From an uncultured Porphyromonadaceae bacterium (GTDB lineage: Bacteria; Bacteroidota; Bacteroidia; Bacteroidales; Muribaculaceae), in assembly GCA_902461565.1 (NCBI GenBank), contig CABPYL010000010.1:1-64000 (forward strand): 64,000 bases of DNA, in the 5' to 3' direction. Position numbers and translations under genes: made by a program. This document shows positions 52,793-61,114 of this stretch, in pieces (the first letter of the stretch is position 1; every line of letters begins with the position of its first letter). The notes beneath the pieces are model-generated. The model was not told the DNA's origin, did not search any database, and saw only the letters and a program-made list of their open reading frames with translations.

Positions 52793-53968
52793 CTAATCAG
52801 TCTTATTGGCTACAAACTTTGCGAAGCGGCGGAGGGCTTCCTGCAGGCGCACGCGGGGACAGGCGATGTTCCAGCGGAGGAAGCCATCGTCGCCGTACAT
52901 GGCGCCGGCATTGAGCCACAGACCTTCGGCTGCGAGGAGTTCTTCTTCGATTTCAGCCGACGGTTTGCCCAGGGCACGGCAGTCCATCCACACAAGGTAC
53001 GTGCCTTCGAGGCGACAGACAGGCAACTGCGGGAAATGCTCGCGGCAGAAAGCCGACATCATGTCATAGTTGCCTTTCAGATATTCCACGAGCGCGTCGA
53101 GCCAAGGACCTCCTTCGTTGTACGCCGCGATGAGCGCGGCTACGCCGAAGGGATTGACATCGCACACCTCGTTGATGTTTATCGCCTTGTCGATGCGGCG
53201 GCGCATGTCGGCATCCGGCGCCACAATTACGGCATTCTGAAGCCCCGCAGTGTTGAACGCCTTGCTCGGCGACAGACACACAACCGCACGTTGCGAGAAC
53301 TCGGCTGGCAACGAGCCGAAAGGCGTGTAGCGGTACGGCGGATACACAAGCTCGCAGTGAATCTCGTCGGTCACCACGGTAACATTGTTGTGGCGACATA
53401 TACGGACAAGTTCCATCAGCTCGTCGCGTGTCCACACGCGACCGGCTGGGTTTGCCGGATTGCAGAGCAGCAACAGACGCGCACGCGGGTCGGCAGCTTT
53501 GGCGGCAAGGTCGTCGAAGTCCATTTCATAGCTGTCGCCGGTGAAACGGAGAGGGTTTTCGAGCACCTCGCATCCGTTGTTGCGGATAGAAGAGAAGAAA
53601 CAGTTGTAAACGGGTGTCTGTACAATAACCTTGTCGCCCGGCACGGCAAGGGCCTTTATCACGGCCGACAGCGCCGGCACCACACCGGAGGTGTAGAGGA
53701 CCGATTCGCGGGCGATATCCCAGCCGTGGCGACGCGAGAACCACGATATCAGCGCGTCGTAATACGCATCGGGAACTTTCACATAGCCGAAGGCACCCTG
53801 CTCTACCCTGTGGCGCAGTGCCTCCTGGACGACCGGCGCGGTTGCAAAGTCCATATCGGCCACCCACAGGGGCAGCACATCGTCGGGCATGGAGGTGTCC
53901 CATTTGTACGAATCGCCGTGGCGACGCTCTACACCTTCATCGAAAAGACGCCTGAAACGCTCGTCCAT
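52793..53968 (-). CDS. MalY/PatB-type PLP enzyme (cystathionine beta-lyase/aminotransferase)
   Basis: This 391-residue fold-type I PLP enzyme has LPLWVADMDF near the start and GFGYVKVP-like substrate region GAFGYVK. It also has NPANPAG, VTDEIHCELVYP and the PLP lysine K236 in SPSKAFNTAGLQ. All are typical of the MalY/PatB group, which cleaves C-S bonds of cystathionine and related compounds. Its start overlaps the stop of the DUF3737 gene (TGATG), so the two are coupled. Confidence 0.92.
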   Translation of the reverse strand: MDERFRRLFDEGVERRHGDSYKWDTSMPDDVLPLWVADMDFATAPVVQEALRHRVEQGAFGYVKVPDAYYDALISWFSRRHGWDIARESVLYTSGVVPALSAVIKALAVPGDKVIVQTPVYNCFFSSIRNNGCEVLENPLRFTGDSYEMDFDDLAAKAADPRARLLLLCNPANPAGRVWTRDELMELVRICRHNNVTVVTDEIHCELVYPPYRYTPFGSLPAEFSQRAVVCLSPSKAFNTAGLQNAVIVAPDADMRRRIDKAININEVCDVNPFGVAALIAAYNEGGPWLDALVEYLKGNYDMMSAFCREHFPQLPVCRLEGTYLVWMDCRALGKPSAEIEEELLAAEGLWLNAGAMYGDDGFLRWNIACPRVRLQEALRRFAKFVANKTD

Positions 53969-54810
53969 CAGCCGATTTCTATAATGCAGTCGGCGGGAGC
54001 CTTCTGATGTTCATCTATAATTGTCTCGCCCACAGCAGGCACCACAATGCGGCCCGAACGCGGATTTTTGATGCTTGTTACAGGGGTGCTGACAATAGCA
54101 CGGACGTCGGAATCCTCGAAAGCGAGATCGCAATCCGGGTCGAAAGAGCAGTTCTCCAACACAAGGCCGTGGCAGTAGCACAGCGGCTGGGTACCGGAGA
54201 TGCGACAGTTGATAAGATGCAGATTGCGGGAATGCCATCCGAGGTATTCACCGTTGAGAACGGAATCGCGCACGGTAACGTTCTCGGTGTTCCAGAAAGC
54301 ATCCTTGCTGTTGATTACGGCGTTGGAAATCTCTACATTGCGACAGTACTGGAAAGAGTAGTTCCCGTCCTGGTGATAATCGGTGATACGGATATTGTCG
54401 CAGTGCATGAAGATATAATCGGCATGAGCCACCTTGACGTTACGCAGACAGATATTGCGGCAGTGCCACATGGTTTCCTGCGCATCGGGAATATCAACGT
54501 TTGTAAGGCTCAGACGGTCCATCTCGCGGAACATCTTGGGTGCCTGCACATCGGTATCGGTCATTTCAAGATTCTCCGAATACCATAGTGCGGCGCGTGC
54601 GCCGGGAGTGAATGTACAGTTGCTCACCTTGAAATTTTCCACATGCCAGAAAGGATATTTCCCTTCAAAAACGCAATGGTCAGCCTCGACATTGCGGCAG
54701 CATTTGAGCGCCGATTCGCCGGCATGGATAGTAACATTCTCAAGTCTTATGTCATGCTCGGCAAAAAGGGGACGCTCGCCGCCGAACTCGGTGTTTTGAA
54801 TCAGTTTCAT
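53968..54810 (-). CDS. DUF3737 beta-helix protein
   Basis: This 280-residue protein begins KLIQNTEFGGERPLFAEHD, the DUF3737 start. It then repeats short units with Asn/Cys at equivalent places (CRNVEADHCVF, CRNICLRNVKV, CRNVEISNAVI, SRNLHLINCRI), the pattern of a right-handed parallel beta-helix. Function is unknown. It is translationally coupled to the MalY-like enzyme. Confidence 0.88.
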   Translation of the reverse strand: MKLIQNTEFGGERPLFAEHDIRLENVTIHAGESALKCCRNVEADHCVFEGKYPFWHVENFKVSNCTFTPGARAALWYSENLEMTDTDVQAPKMFREMDRLSLTNVDIPDAQETMWHCRNICLRNVKVAHADYIFMHCDNIRITDYHQDGNYSFQYCRNVEISNAVINSKDAFWNTENVTVRDSVLNGEYLGWHSRNLHLINCRISGTQPLCYCHGLVLENCSFDPDCDLAFEDSDVRAIVSTPVTSIKNPRSGRIVVPAVGETIIDEHQKAPADCIIEIG

Positions 54811-54832
54811 AGCAAATCGGATTTATACAGTG

Positions 54833-54840
54833 CAAAGGTA
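54833..54840 (-). promoter_or_regulatory. -7 promoter element for the DUF3737/MalY pair
   Basis: The minus strand reads TACCTTTG, an exact TAnnTTTG, about 22 nt before the DUF3737 ATG. No -33 TTTG at ideal spacing. Confidence 0.7.
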
Positions 54841-54898
54841 CAAAAACCGTGCCGCAAAGCGCTTACCCGAATCGCCGAATTACATATCAATTCAACCG

Positions 54899-55243
54899 CT
54901 AAAGAACGGCCGCGATTTTACGGATAGCTGAGAGACGCTTCATGAATGAAACATCCGATTTCGCAATCTGCATGTTGTAGTCGCTCTGAAGATTGAGCAA
55001 CAAATCCGCCGGAAGATTCAGAGCGGCCTCAATAAGCAATGCCATTTCTGTGTTCACACTCCTTTTGCCCTTTATTATCTCATTAAGAAGCGATGCGCTC
55101 ACTCCGATACTTTCGGCAAGTTTGGCCTGTGTGAGACCCCTTGCTTCAAGTTCATCCTTGATAAGCTCTCCCGGATGGGTCGGCTCAAACGGAGTAAGAT
55201 TATTCGCTATCATGTCGGAAGCGACACCAGGAATCGTAATCAT
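54899..55243 (-). CDS. HigA-type XRE-family antitoxin/regulator, without an adjacent HigB
   Basis: The ATG at 55243 gives 114 residues; an earlier TTG at 55297 lies inside the operator and upstream of the promoter. The HigA signature FEPTHPGELIKDELEARGLTQAKLAESIGVSASLLNEIIKGKR forms the HTH, with an IEAALNLPADLLLNLQ tail. HigA proteins usually follow a HigB toxin gene, but no such gene lies on either side. It has an autoregulation-type palindrome over its promoter. It is probably an orphan regulator. Confidence 0.85.
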   Translation of the reverse strand: MITIPGVASDMIANNLTPFEPTHPGELIKDELEARGLTQAKLAESIGVSASLLNEIIKGKRSVNTEMALLIEAALNLPADLLLNLQSDYNMQIAKSDVSFMKRLSAIRKIAAVL

Positions 55244-55274
55244 ATCAATCGTAGCGGATAGCTGTGTTACGATG

Positions 55275-55307
55275 CAAAGATATAAAAAGTTTTTCAATCT
55301 TCACAAA
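55275..55307 (-). promoter_or_regulatory. Promoter of the HigA-type gene
   Basis: On the minus strand TTTG (55304-55307), a 21-nt spacer and TATCTTTG (55275-55282) match the consensus boxes. The ATG lies about 32 nt downstream. Confidence 0.78.
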
Positions 55308-55319
55308 TTTGTGAAGATT
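55296..55319. promoter_or_regulatory. 24-bp perfect palindromic operator
   Basis: Arms AATCTTCACAAA and TTTGTGAAGATT are exactly complementary. The palindrome covers the -33 box of the HigA-type promoter, so binding of the HigA dimer would block RNA polymerase (autoregulation, inference). Confidence 0.82.
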
Positions 55320-55365
55320 TTTCATCTTTACACAGCCACTCATCAATCACTCATCAATCTATGAA

Positions 55366-56082
55366 TTACTCGACGGAGTCGTTTATGGGGTCGTGGGTCT
55401 TGAGATAATCCGCATAGAGCGACAGCATGATTGAGGGATTATCTTTCAGTTCTTCGCGATGCGCCTTGCTGTCGGGGCCTTTGTCGAAATATTCTTCAAG
55501 CATTGTCTTGAATTCGGGGGCCGCCTTTTTCAGATAATTCATCAGATAGAAAGGATAATAGCGTCCGTTCACCATAAATCCGTAAGCGGCCCGCGCCCCT
55601 TTTAGTTTTACGCCGATAGCAGGAACAAGGCGAGAAACGCTGTTCTTGCCTCCGGTCTGCTCGAAAACGCTCCATTTTAGGATGGTGCCTACATCGTTGC
55701 GGTTCAGCACCAGAGCGAAACCGCGGATATATCTGTTGGGCTTAAACATTCCCGGAACGTTTATGTTTTCGGACACGTAGACGGTGCCTTTTGGAAAATC
55801 CTCACTTTCCTCAATAAAACGGTATTCGAGGACGTCCGAAGCTTTGTAGGTCTTTGCCTCGCCGTCTTTTGGCCCATCCTTTATTCTGATGTACTGATTG
55901 ATGGAACCTGTTTTGGAGAACAATCTTTTCATGCCGGTCTTGAAATCGGTAGACCAGTAGCCTTCGACGCGGGTACTGTCGACGAGCAACACTTCCACAT
56001 GATTGCTTTCGTTGTCGCCGGCACGGAGATACATCGCGGCCGATGCCGCGATAAGGAGCATGATGGTTATTCGTTTTTTCAT
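55366..56082 (-). CDS. Secreted hypothetical protein
   Basis: This 238-residue protein has a signal peptide (about 1-21) and no family I recognise. A first half with VEVLLVDSTRVEGYW suggests a small beta-barrel; the second half is helical (PFYLMNYLKKAAPEFKTMLEEYF). It follows another secreted gene by 18 bases on the same strand and probably shares its promoter near 56735. Confidence 0.72.
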   Translation of the reverse strand: MKKRITIMLLIAASAAMYLRAGDNESNHVEVLLVDSTRVEGYWSTDFKTGMKRLFSKTGSINQYIRIKDGPKDGEAKTYKASDVLEYRFIEESEDFPKGTVYVSENINVPGMFKPNRYIRGFALVLNRNDVGTILKWSVFEQTGGKNSVSRLVPAIGVKLKGARAAYGFMVNGRYYPFYLMNYLKKAAPEFKTMLEEYFDKGPDSKAHREELKDNPSIMLSLYADYLKTHDPINDSVE

Positions 56083-56100
56083 TGCGGTATAGTTTAAGGA

Positions 56101-56706
56101 TTAATAAACGGGATTATACAGACGCAGCATTCTGAGTGTTTTGTCGCGGCGAGTACGGCTTTTAATTATCTCCGCACCGAGTACAGGGTCGTCGGCCACG
56201 AGGTCGGCCACCTTGCGCCGGAAACTGTCGTCAGACATTTTCCATGTTTTCTTGAATTCCGTAACGGAGCCATCCTTAACGGCTAGGAGGATGTACTTGC
56301 CACAGGCCTGAATACCGCCGTTGCCCCACATGCGATAGCCATTTTTACAAAAAACAAATACAGTTATCCTCGGGGTCTTCTCAAGCAGCCAACACCACCC
56401 GTAGGGTTTAAAATATACGATTGTATGGCGGACATCTGGTGATGTTGGCATCCACACGACCAGCGAATCTATTGCATCAACGGCTATCTGACGTCCTTTT
56501 TGCGCACATTTTGTATAGGCATCATTTATAAGGACGATATTTTCGTGTTTCCTGGGTATCTTGATTCTGATGGAATCTGTTGCAATTATCTCTTCCGAAC
56601 CTGTATAAATCCGCGAGTACACAAACGGCCCTTTGATTCTCGCACTGCACGCAAACACGGCCAATGTCAGAAATAAAATTGCAGCAATGAATGAATTCAG
56701 TTTCAT
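56101..56706 (-). CDS. Secreted hypothetical protein, possible lipoprotein
   Basis: This 201-residue protein has a signal sequence with a lipobox-like VFAC (cysteine about residue 20). No family recognised. The body has a IDSLVVWMPTSPD strand pair and an aromatic YGWCWLLEKTPRITVFVF segment, then a helical C-terminus. It resembles the downstream gene in layout (beta region, then helices) and could be distantly related. A palindrome and the Crp/Fnr gene lie immediately upstream. Confidence 0.68.
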   Translation of the reverse strand: MKLNSFIAAILFLTLAVFACSARIKGPFVYSRIYTGSEEIIATDSIRIKIPRKHENIVLINDAYTKCAQKGRQIAVDAIDSLVVWMPTSPDVRHTIVYFKPYGWCWLLEKTPRITVFVFCKNGYRMWGNGGIQACGKYILLAVKDGSVTEFKKTWKMSDDSFRRKVADLVADDPVLGAEIIKSRTRRDKTLRMLRLYNPVY

Positions 56707-56734
56707 AGTTTAATTTGCGTACTTTTCTCGACAG

Positions 56735-56742
56735 CAAATATA
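56735..56742 (-). promoter_or_regulatory. -7 promoter element for the two secreted genes
   Basis: The minus strand reads TATATTTG, an exact TAnnTTTG, about 29 nt before the ATG at 56706. TTTG occurs upstream, but at a short 14-nt spacing, which would fit activator dependence. Confidence 0.68.
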
Positions 56743-56762
56743 AAGACTATAAACAACAAAAT

Positions 56763-56780
56763 TCTCAACATATGTTGAGA
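56763..56780. promoter_or_regulatory. 18-bp perfect palindrome, candidate Crp/Fnr-family operator
   Basis: TCTCAACATATGTTGAGA is fully self-complementary. It lies 21 nt upstream of the -7 box at 56735-56742 and just after the stop of the adjacent Crp/Fnr-type regulator gene. That is a natural activator position. Confidence 0.6.
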
Positions 56781-56805
56781 GTTGAAGTATGGAGATAAAA
56801 AACGT

Positions 56806-57369
56806 TTATGTGCCGGAAAGAATCTCTTTGCGGATGCGGCTGAGATGCGTTGGAGTTATCTGAAGATAAGATGCAAGTTCTTTGAGAGTTATGTGTTGAA
56901 GAAGGTCCGGGCAACGATTCAGCACCTCGATATATCGCTCTTTAGGCGAATGGCGGTAATGGTCCACATATCTTTGATGCGCTGTACGGAACAGTTCTTC
57001 GGCCATAATAAGACGCATATCGGGATAACGACCGAAAACTTTCTGAACTGTCAATAAAGATATAACCCACACAGAGGAGTTTGCAGTGGCTTTCAGATTG
57101 TTCAAAGCTGGTACGGCATGAACAGAACTATAGAAATCTCCGGCAAGATTGCCGCGCAGTGCGAAGCCAGTTACATGTTCGGCGCCATCTGTATCGATTA
57201 CCGAATAGATAAAATATCCTGATTCAATGAAACCGAAAAATTTTGGTACTTCTCCCGCATGAAGGAACATCTCGCCTTTTCTATAGCGGCGTAGCGTGCC
57301 CTCGCGGGTACAAAGCTCGCGCCAGAAACTGACATCTATTATATCTACATACGGGTTGAAATTTGCCAT
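56806..57369 (-). CDS. Crp/Fnr-family transcriptional regulator
   Basis: From the ATG at 57369 this is a 187-residue protein. It has a cyclic-nucleotide-binding-like beta-roll (about 25-110, YRKGEMFLHAGEVPKFFGFIESGYF). A helix-turn-helix is at the C-terminus (ITLKELASYLQITPTHLSRIRKEI). No cysteine cluster typical of FNR is present, so it probably senses a small ligand or acts without one. This short class is common in Bacteroidota. Downstream lie a palindrome and two secreted genes, the likely targets. Confidence 0.88.
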   Translation of the reverse strand: MANFNPYVDIIDVSFWRELCTREGTLRRYRKGEMFLHAGEVPKFFGFIESGYFIYSVIDTDGAEHVTGFALRGNLAGDFYSSVHAVPALNNLKATANSSVWVISLLTVQKVFGRYPDMRLIMAEELFRTAHQRYVDHYRHSPKERYIEVLNRCPDLLQHITLKELASYLQITPTHLSRIRKEILSGT

Positions 57370-57377
57370 CAGCAAGT

Positions 57378-57414
57378 AAAAATAATTGCGGACACCGGCG
57401 GGGGCCGGTGTCCG
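57378..57414 (-). terminator. Rho-independent terminator of nagB
   Basis: CGGACACCGGC (57389-57399) and GCCGGTGTCCG (57404-57414) form a perfect 11-bp stem with loop GGGG. On the minus strand a T-rich tail (ATTATTTTT) follows. Confidence 0.9.
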
Positions 57415-57434
57415 CTGTTTATAGGGATAGAAAA

Positions 57435-58247
57435 TTATTTCAGGAGGGTGGCGGGATCGAGATTGGCGGATTCGATATCCTTGAAGTAGCGGTATGTGCC
57501 TACTTTAAGTTCGGCGCAAGCGTCGTCGTCGGCAATAATGATTGCCTTGGGGTGCATCTGCAGAGCCGAGATCGTCCACATCTGCGAGATTCCGCCTTCA
57601 ACACCGTGGCGCAGGGCGCGTGCCTTGTTGTGGCCGTTTACAATGAGCATTACCGAGCGGGCTGCCATTACGGTGCCTACGCCCACGGTGAGCGCAGTCT
57701 TGGGAACGAGGTCAACGTTGTTCTCAAAGAAACGCGAATTGGCAATGATGGTGTCCTGCGTGAGGGTTTTCATGCGGGTGCGCGAGGTGAGCGACGAGCC
57801 GGGTTCGTTAAAGGCGATGTGTCCGTCAGGACCGACGCCGCCCATGAACAGGTCGATGCCTCCGTAGGAAGCGATTTTCTCTTCGAAGCGGCGGCATTCA
57901 GCCTCGGGGTCTTCGGCATTACCGTTGAGAATGTTCACATTCTCGGCGGGGATGTCGATATGGCTGAAGAAATTAGACCACATGAAGGTGTAGTAGCTCT
58001 GCTCGTGGTCGCGGGGAATACCTACGTATTCATCCATATTGAATGTTACGACATTGCGGAACGAAACCTTGCCGGCCTTGTACAGCTCGATAAGATTGCG
58101 GTACATGCCTAATGGAGAGCTGCCGGTAGGGCAACCGAGAACGAAGGGATGCTCGGCGGTGGGTTTTGCGGCGTTGATGCGCGAAGCTACATAATTTGCT
58201 GCCCAACGCGAAACGTCGGCATAGTCTTTTTCAATTATAAGACGCAT
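57435..58247 (-). CDS. nagB: Glucosamine-6-phosphate deaminase
   Basis: This 270-residue protein has FVLGCPTGSSPLGMY, NMDEYVG with D72, and GPDGHIAFNEPGSSL with D141, H143 and E148. These occupy the same positions as in E. coli NagB. It converts glucosamine-6-phosphate to fructose-6-phosphate and ammonia, linking amino-sugar use to glycolysis. No other amino-sugar genes are adjacent. Confidence 0.97.
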   Translation of the reverse strand: MRLIIEKDYADVSRWAANYVASRINAAKPTAEHPFVLGCPTGSSPLGMYRNLIELYKAGKVSFRNVVTFNMDEYVGIPRDHEQSYYTFMWSNFFSHIDIPAENVNILNGNAEDPEAECRRFEEKIASYGGIDLFMGGVGPDGHIAFNEPGSSLTSRTRMKTLTQDTIIANSRFFENNVDLVPKTALTVGVGTVMAARSVMLIVNGHNKARALRHGVEGGISQMWTISALQMHPKAIIIADDDACAELKVGTYRYFKDIESANLDPATLLK

Positions 58248-58288
58248 AAAATCTGTTCTTTTAAGTTATTGATAAGTTATAGGTTAAA

Positions 58289-58924
58289 TTAGAACATCCA
58301 GGCTGCGGTAATAGTCCAGAAGTTGCAGCGGGAATCCAGGTCGACAGTATTGATATTCGGACCACCCACTTTGTTCACAAGTTCCACGGTCTTGTTCATG
58401 CCGACGCTGTAGGAAGCGCCGATCTGCAGGTGTGTGAACAGCTGCAGGCCAAGACCGAAATCCCATGCGGTATCGAAGGATTTGTTTTTCATACCTTCCG
58501 TGATGCCTTTTTTGGAAGCAAGCACTGCAAAGTTGGGACCGGTAAAAATGTAGGGTGTGATAATGCTGCCTACTACAGGCAGACCGATTTTATATTTAAG
58601 GTGAAGAGGAATCTCGATATAATCGCGTTTTTTATAATTCTTATAAATATCGCCCTCTGTGCTATTCAAAGCATCGGAGCTGAACACGCGGTGAACATAC
58701 ATTGCGGAAAGATCGAAACCGAGATTGATAACGGGAATCGTGAATTCAACCTGGAGACCACCCGTGAAACCGGCACGGTTTTCGGCGTTGAACACATCCT
58801 TGTCGAAACGCATGTTTGTTACCTCGGTACCGATTTTAGGACCGAATCTGAACTGGGCCGAAGCAGGAAGCGCTGTTGCAAGCACAGCCACTGCAGCGAC
58901 AATAAGAACTTTCAGTGATTTCAT
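58289..58924 (-). CDS. Outer-membrane beta-barrel protein (PorT/OmpX-like)
   Basis: This 211-residue protein has a signal peptide cleaved near ASA-Q (residue 24). FRFGPKIGTEVTNMRF begins a barrel with strands GFTGGLQVEFTIP, YIEIPLHLKYKIGLP, ITPYIFTGPNFAVLA and a closing FWTITAAWMF. This is the outer-membrane-protein beta-barrel family abundant in Bacteroidales. Role unknown. It has its own strong promoter. Confidence 0.88.
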   Translation of the reverse strand: MKSLKVLIVAAVAVLATALPASAQFRFGPKIGTEVTNMRFDKDVFNAENRAGFTGGLQVEFTIPVINLGFDLSAMYVHRVFSSDALNSTEGDIYKNYKKRDYIEIPLHLKYKIGLPVVGSIITPYIFTGPNFAVLASKKGITEGMKNKSFDTAWDFGLGLQLFTHLQIGASYSVGMNKTVELVNKVGGPNINTVDLDSRCNFWTITAAWMF

Positions 58925-58986
58925 ATCTGATTAGTATTAAATGAATTCTACTGTTCCGGACACTTCAAAAGTGCCACGTACAGCCG

Positions 58987-59018
58987 CAAAGTTACAACAT
59001 TTCGGTGTCCTAAACAAA
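58987..59018 (-). promoter_or_regulatory. Promoter of the beta-barrel protein gene
   Basis: The minus strand has TTTG (59015-59018), a 20-nt spacer and TAACTTTG (58987-58994), both exact. The leader to the ATG is about 55 nt. Confidence 0.88.
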
Positions 59019-59097
59019 AATAGTGGGCAAAAAGAACAAAATATTGTCCTAATCTTGCCCGAAAGGGGAATCAAAAATGAGCCGTGAAATGGTCAGG

Positions 59098-59376
59098 CTA
59101 CGGATTGTAGAGGTCTCTGTTGAAAAAGTCCATTATTTCGCGGGCCTGGTCGAGGGCGACGGCGGCATCGCTGTCGGGATCCAGAATTGTGGCGCGTTCG
59201 TAACAGCTGATAGCCTCGCCTTTGTTGCCTTCTTTCCATGCCAGGCGTCCGCGCAGATACTCCACAGATGCTTTATCGCACGGCGCGGTGGCTTGGGCCG
59301 CCGCTTCATCAAGGATGCGACGCGCTTCTTCGAGATGTCCCGAGGAAATCATACGGAGGATGGCAGCGGTATCCAT
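59098..59376 (-). CDS. Small TPR-like protein
   Basis: This 92-residue cytoplasmic protein has two to three helical hairpins. ARRILDEAAAQA and LRGRLAWKEGNKGEAISCYERATILDPD fit a TPR repeat. It starts 1 base after the SUI1/YciH gene stop, so the pair is tightly linked. It probably mediates a protein contact. Confidence 0.78.
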   Translation of the reverse strand: MDTAAILRMISSGHLEEARRILDEAAAQATAPCDKASVEYLRGRLAWKEGNKGEAISCYERATILDPDSDAAVALDQAREIMDFFNRDLYNP

Positions 59377-59377
59377 A

Positions 59378-59734
59378 TCAGATTATGCGGGCTTTATAGC
59401 CTTTTTTTGTGAGGAGTTTCAGAACATCATCGCGGCGGTCGCCCTGAACGAGTATCTCGCCTCCGCGAGCGGAGCCGCCCGTGCCAAGCTGTTTCTTGAG
59501 ATATGCGGCCAAATCGGCGACCTGACCGTCGTCGAGTGTGAAACCGGCTATTATCGTGGCCGTTTTGCCTCCGCGGCCTTTACGGTCGAGGATAATGTCG
59601 AGGCGCTGCTTCTGCACAGGCTCGGCTGTAGTGGCTTCTGCATTGGATTCCACGGGTTCTTCGACGTCGCCGGACATTGTTCCGCGAAGTGCACTGAGGG
59701 CGTCGAGCCAATTAGTCTTGTTATCTTGCGGCAT
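59378..59734 (-). CDS. SUI1/YciH-family translation factor
   Basis: This 118-residue protein has an acidic, poorly conserved N-terminus (about 1-40). A SUI1/eIF1 domain follows: IILDRKGRGGKTATIIAGF, then LKKQLGTGGSARGGEILVQGD and a final LLTKKGYKARII. YciH-type proteins influence start-codon selection and dissociate 30S complexes. It is close to a TPR gene and a lipoprotein gene on the same strand. Confidence 0.9.
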   Translation of the reverse strand: MPQDNKTNWLDALSALRGTMSGDVEEPVESNAEATTAEPVQKQRLDIILDRKGRGGKTATIIAGFTLDDGQVADLAAYLKKQLGTGGSARGGEILVQGDRRDDVLKLLTKKGYKARII

Positions 59735-59736
59735 AG

Positions 59737-60189
59737 CTAAAGCTGCATTAATGAATCCATTGCCATATCAAGCGAATCGGTATCGGCAACGAAACGCGAG
59801 CCTTCGGTGATGGAATTTACCATGATTAGACGGGCGCGGTCGTCGACAGGCAAAGATTCGATGAACATGGCCATGCTGTCGCTGTCGCAACGCTCGGCGG
59901 CATCGAGTACATGCGCGGCAAAGGCGATATTGGCGCCGGCGTCGCCGTTAACCTCACTGAGGCGCATAAGCAACAGCGACAGGCGGCATAGCGATGTAGC
60001 CTGCAGCCCGCTGAAAGCGGGCGACAGCATGAGGCTGTCGGCCAGCATCTGCGCCTTTGCGTATTTGCCCTCTGCATAGGCCTGTTCGGCAGCCTCGAGG
60101 GGCCGGAGGGGCATTGTGGCGGTGTGCGAGCACGAAGCGACACACACCGTCAGTACAATGAATAATATGATCTGAACTGATAATTTCAT
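59737..60189 (-). CDS. Helical lipoprotein of unknown function
   Basis: This 150-residue protein has a lipobox (CVASC, cysteine about residue 20). The rest is predicted all-helical with AEQAYAEGKYAKAQMLADSL, a TPR-like hairpin, and LCRLSLLLMRLSEV. It lies 2 bases upstream of the YciH gene in the same transcript. No specific function. Confidence 0.75.
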   Translation of the reverse strand: MKLSVQIILFIVLTVCVASCSHTATMPLRPLEAAEQAYAEGKYAKAQMLADSLMLSPAFSGLQATSLCRLSLLLMRLSEVNGDAGANIAFAAHVLDAAERCDSDSMAMFIESLPVDDRARLIMVNSITEGSRFVADTDSLDMAMDSLMQL

Positions 60190-60197
60190 CTTTCAAA

Positions 60198-60491
60198 TTA
60201 GTTCTCGGGCGAGGGAGGCGTGGCCGTAGGAGCCTCGGGATCCACAATCTCCTCGCGCAAAGTCTGGCCGTCGGCATTCTGCCACTGAGCCTCGCCTGGA
60301 GCATCCGCCTGGGCTTCGGTGATGGTGTACTGCTGCTCTACGTTGTCGCCTGCGGGTGTGTCTACGTGCGTATTGGTATTGAACCACCCGATATAGTAGA
60401 GGGTGCCCACTGCAATAGCGGCTACAATAAGCCCTATCACAATCCAAGCCCACAGACCCGTCGATCTTTTGTCGGAATTAGAATTTGCCAT
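60198..60491 (-). CDS. Small single-pass membrane protein
   Basis: From the ATG at 60491 this is a 97-residue protein; a longer frame to 60638 overlaps ribH. A short polar N-terminus is followed by one transmembrane helix (LWAWIVIGLIVAAIAVGTLYYIGW). The extracytoplasmic tail is acidic and Pro/Thr-rich. It is probably part of the lipoprotein-YciH-TPR transcript. Confidence 0.72.
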   Translation of the reverse strand: MANSNSDKRSTGLWAWIVIGLIVAAIAVGTLYYIGWFNTNTHVDTPAGDNVEQQYTITEAQADAPGEAQWQNADGQTLREEIVDPEAPTATPPSPEN

Positions 60492-60547
60492 AGTGTTGTA
60501 TGTTAAAGTCTTATATATCCATAAAACACACTGGCAACGGCAAGGGT

Positions 60548-61033
60548 TTAGAGATTGTTCACTTTCTGGACAAAATCGTACATCTGAAGTGCTGCAACGG
60601 CATATTCGGCACCTTTGTCGCCTGCGGGACCGCCACATCTGTCGAGTGCATCCTGCTCAGTATCAACGGTTAGCACGCCAAAAATAATTGGTATGTCGCA
60701 CTCGCTGTTAAGATAGGCGTTACCCTGGGTTACGCTCTGGCACACGTAATCGAAATGCGGAGTACCACCGCGGATAACGCATCCGAGCACTAAAACGCTG
60801 TCATACAGGCCAGTATCTACAAGTTTGGCGGCTGCAAATGTCAGTTCGACAGCACCGGGGACCTCGAAGGTATCAATCATATCTTTTTCGATACCGTTTT
60901 TACCAAAGGTTTCAATGGCGGATGCCATCAATTTTTCTGTTATATGGCTGTTCCACAGGGTCCTAACAATAGCGACATGCATGTCTCGGGCAACAGGGAA
61001 TGGATTCAGGGGGGCGTTCTGAGATGTTGACAT
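60548..61033 (-). CDS. ribH: 6,7-dimethyl-8-ribityllumazine synthase
   Basis: This 161-residue protein has the lumazine synthase landmarks FEVPGAVELTFAAAKL, VLGCVIRGGTPHFDYVCQ and PIIFGVLTVDTEQDALDR. Length is normal. It catalyses the penultimate step of riboflavin synthesis. No other rib gene is adjacent. Confidence 0.97.
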   Translation of the reverse strand: MSTSQNAPLNPFPVARDMHVAIVRTLWNSHITEKLMASAIETFGKNGIEKDMIDTFEVPGAVELTFAAAKLVDTGLYDSVLVLGCVIRGGTPHFDYVCQSVTQGNAYLNSECDIPIIFGVLTVDTEQDALDRCGGPAGDKGAEYAVAALQMYDFVQKVNNL

Positions 61034-61114
61034 ATACTAAATTACGGTTTGTAACGACCTAAATTTTACAGATTTTAACTAATAATTCTTGTTTTTAAAC
61101 TAAACTTAACTATT

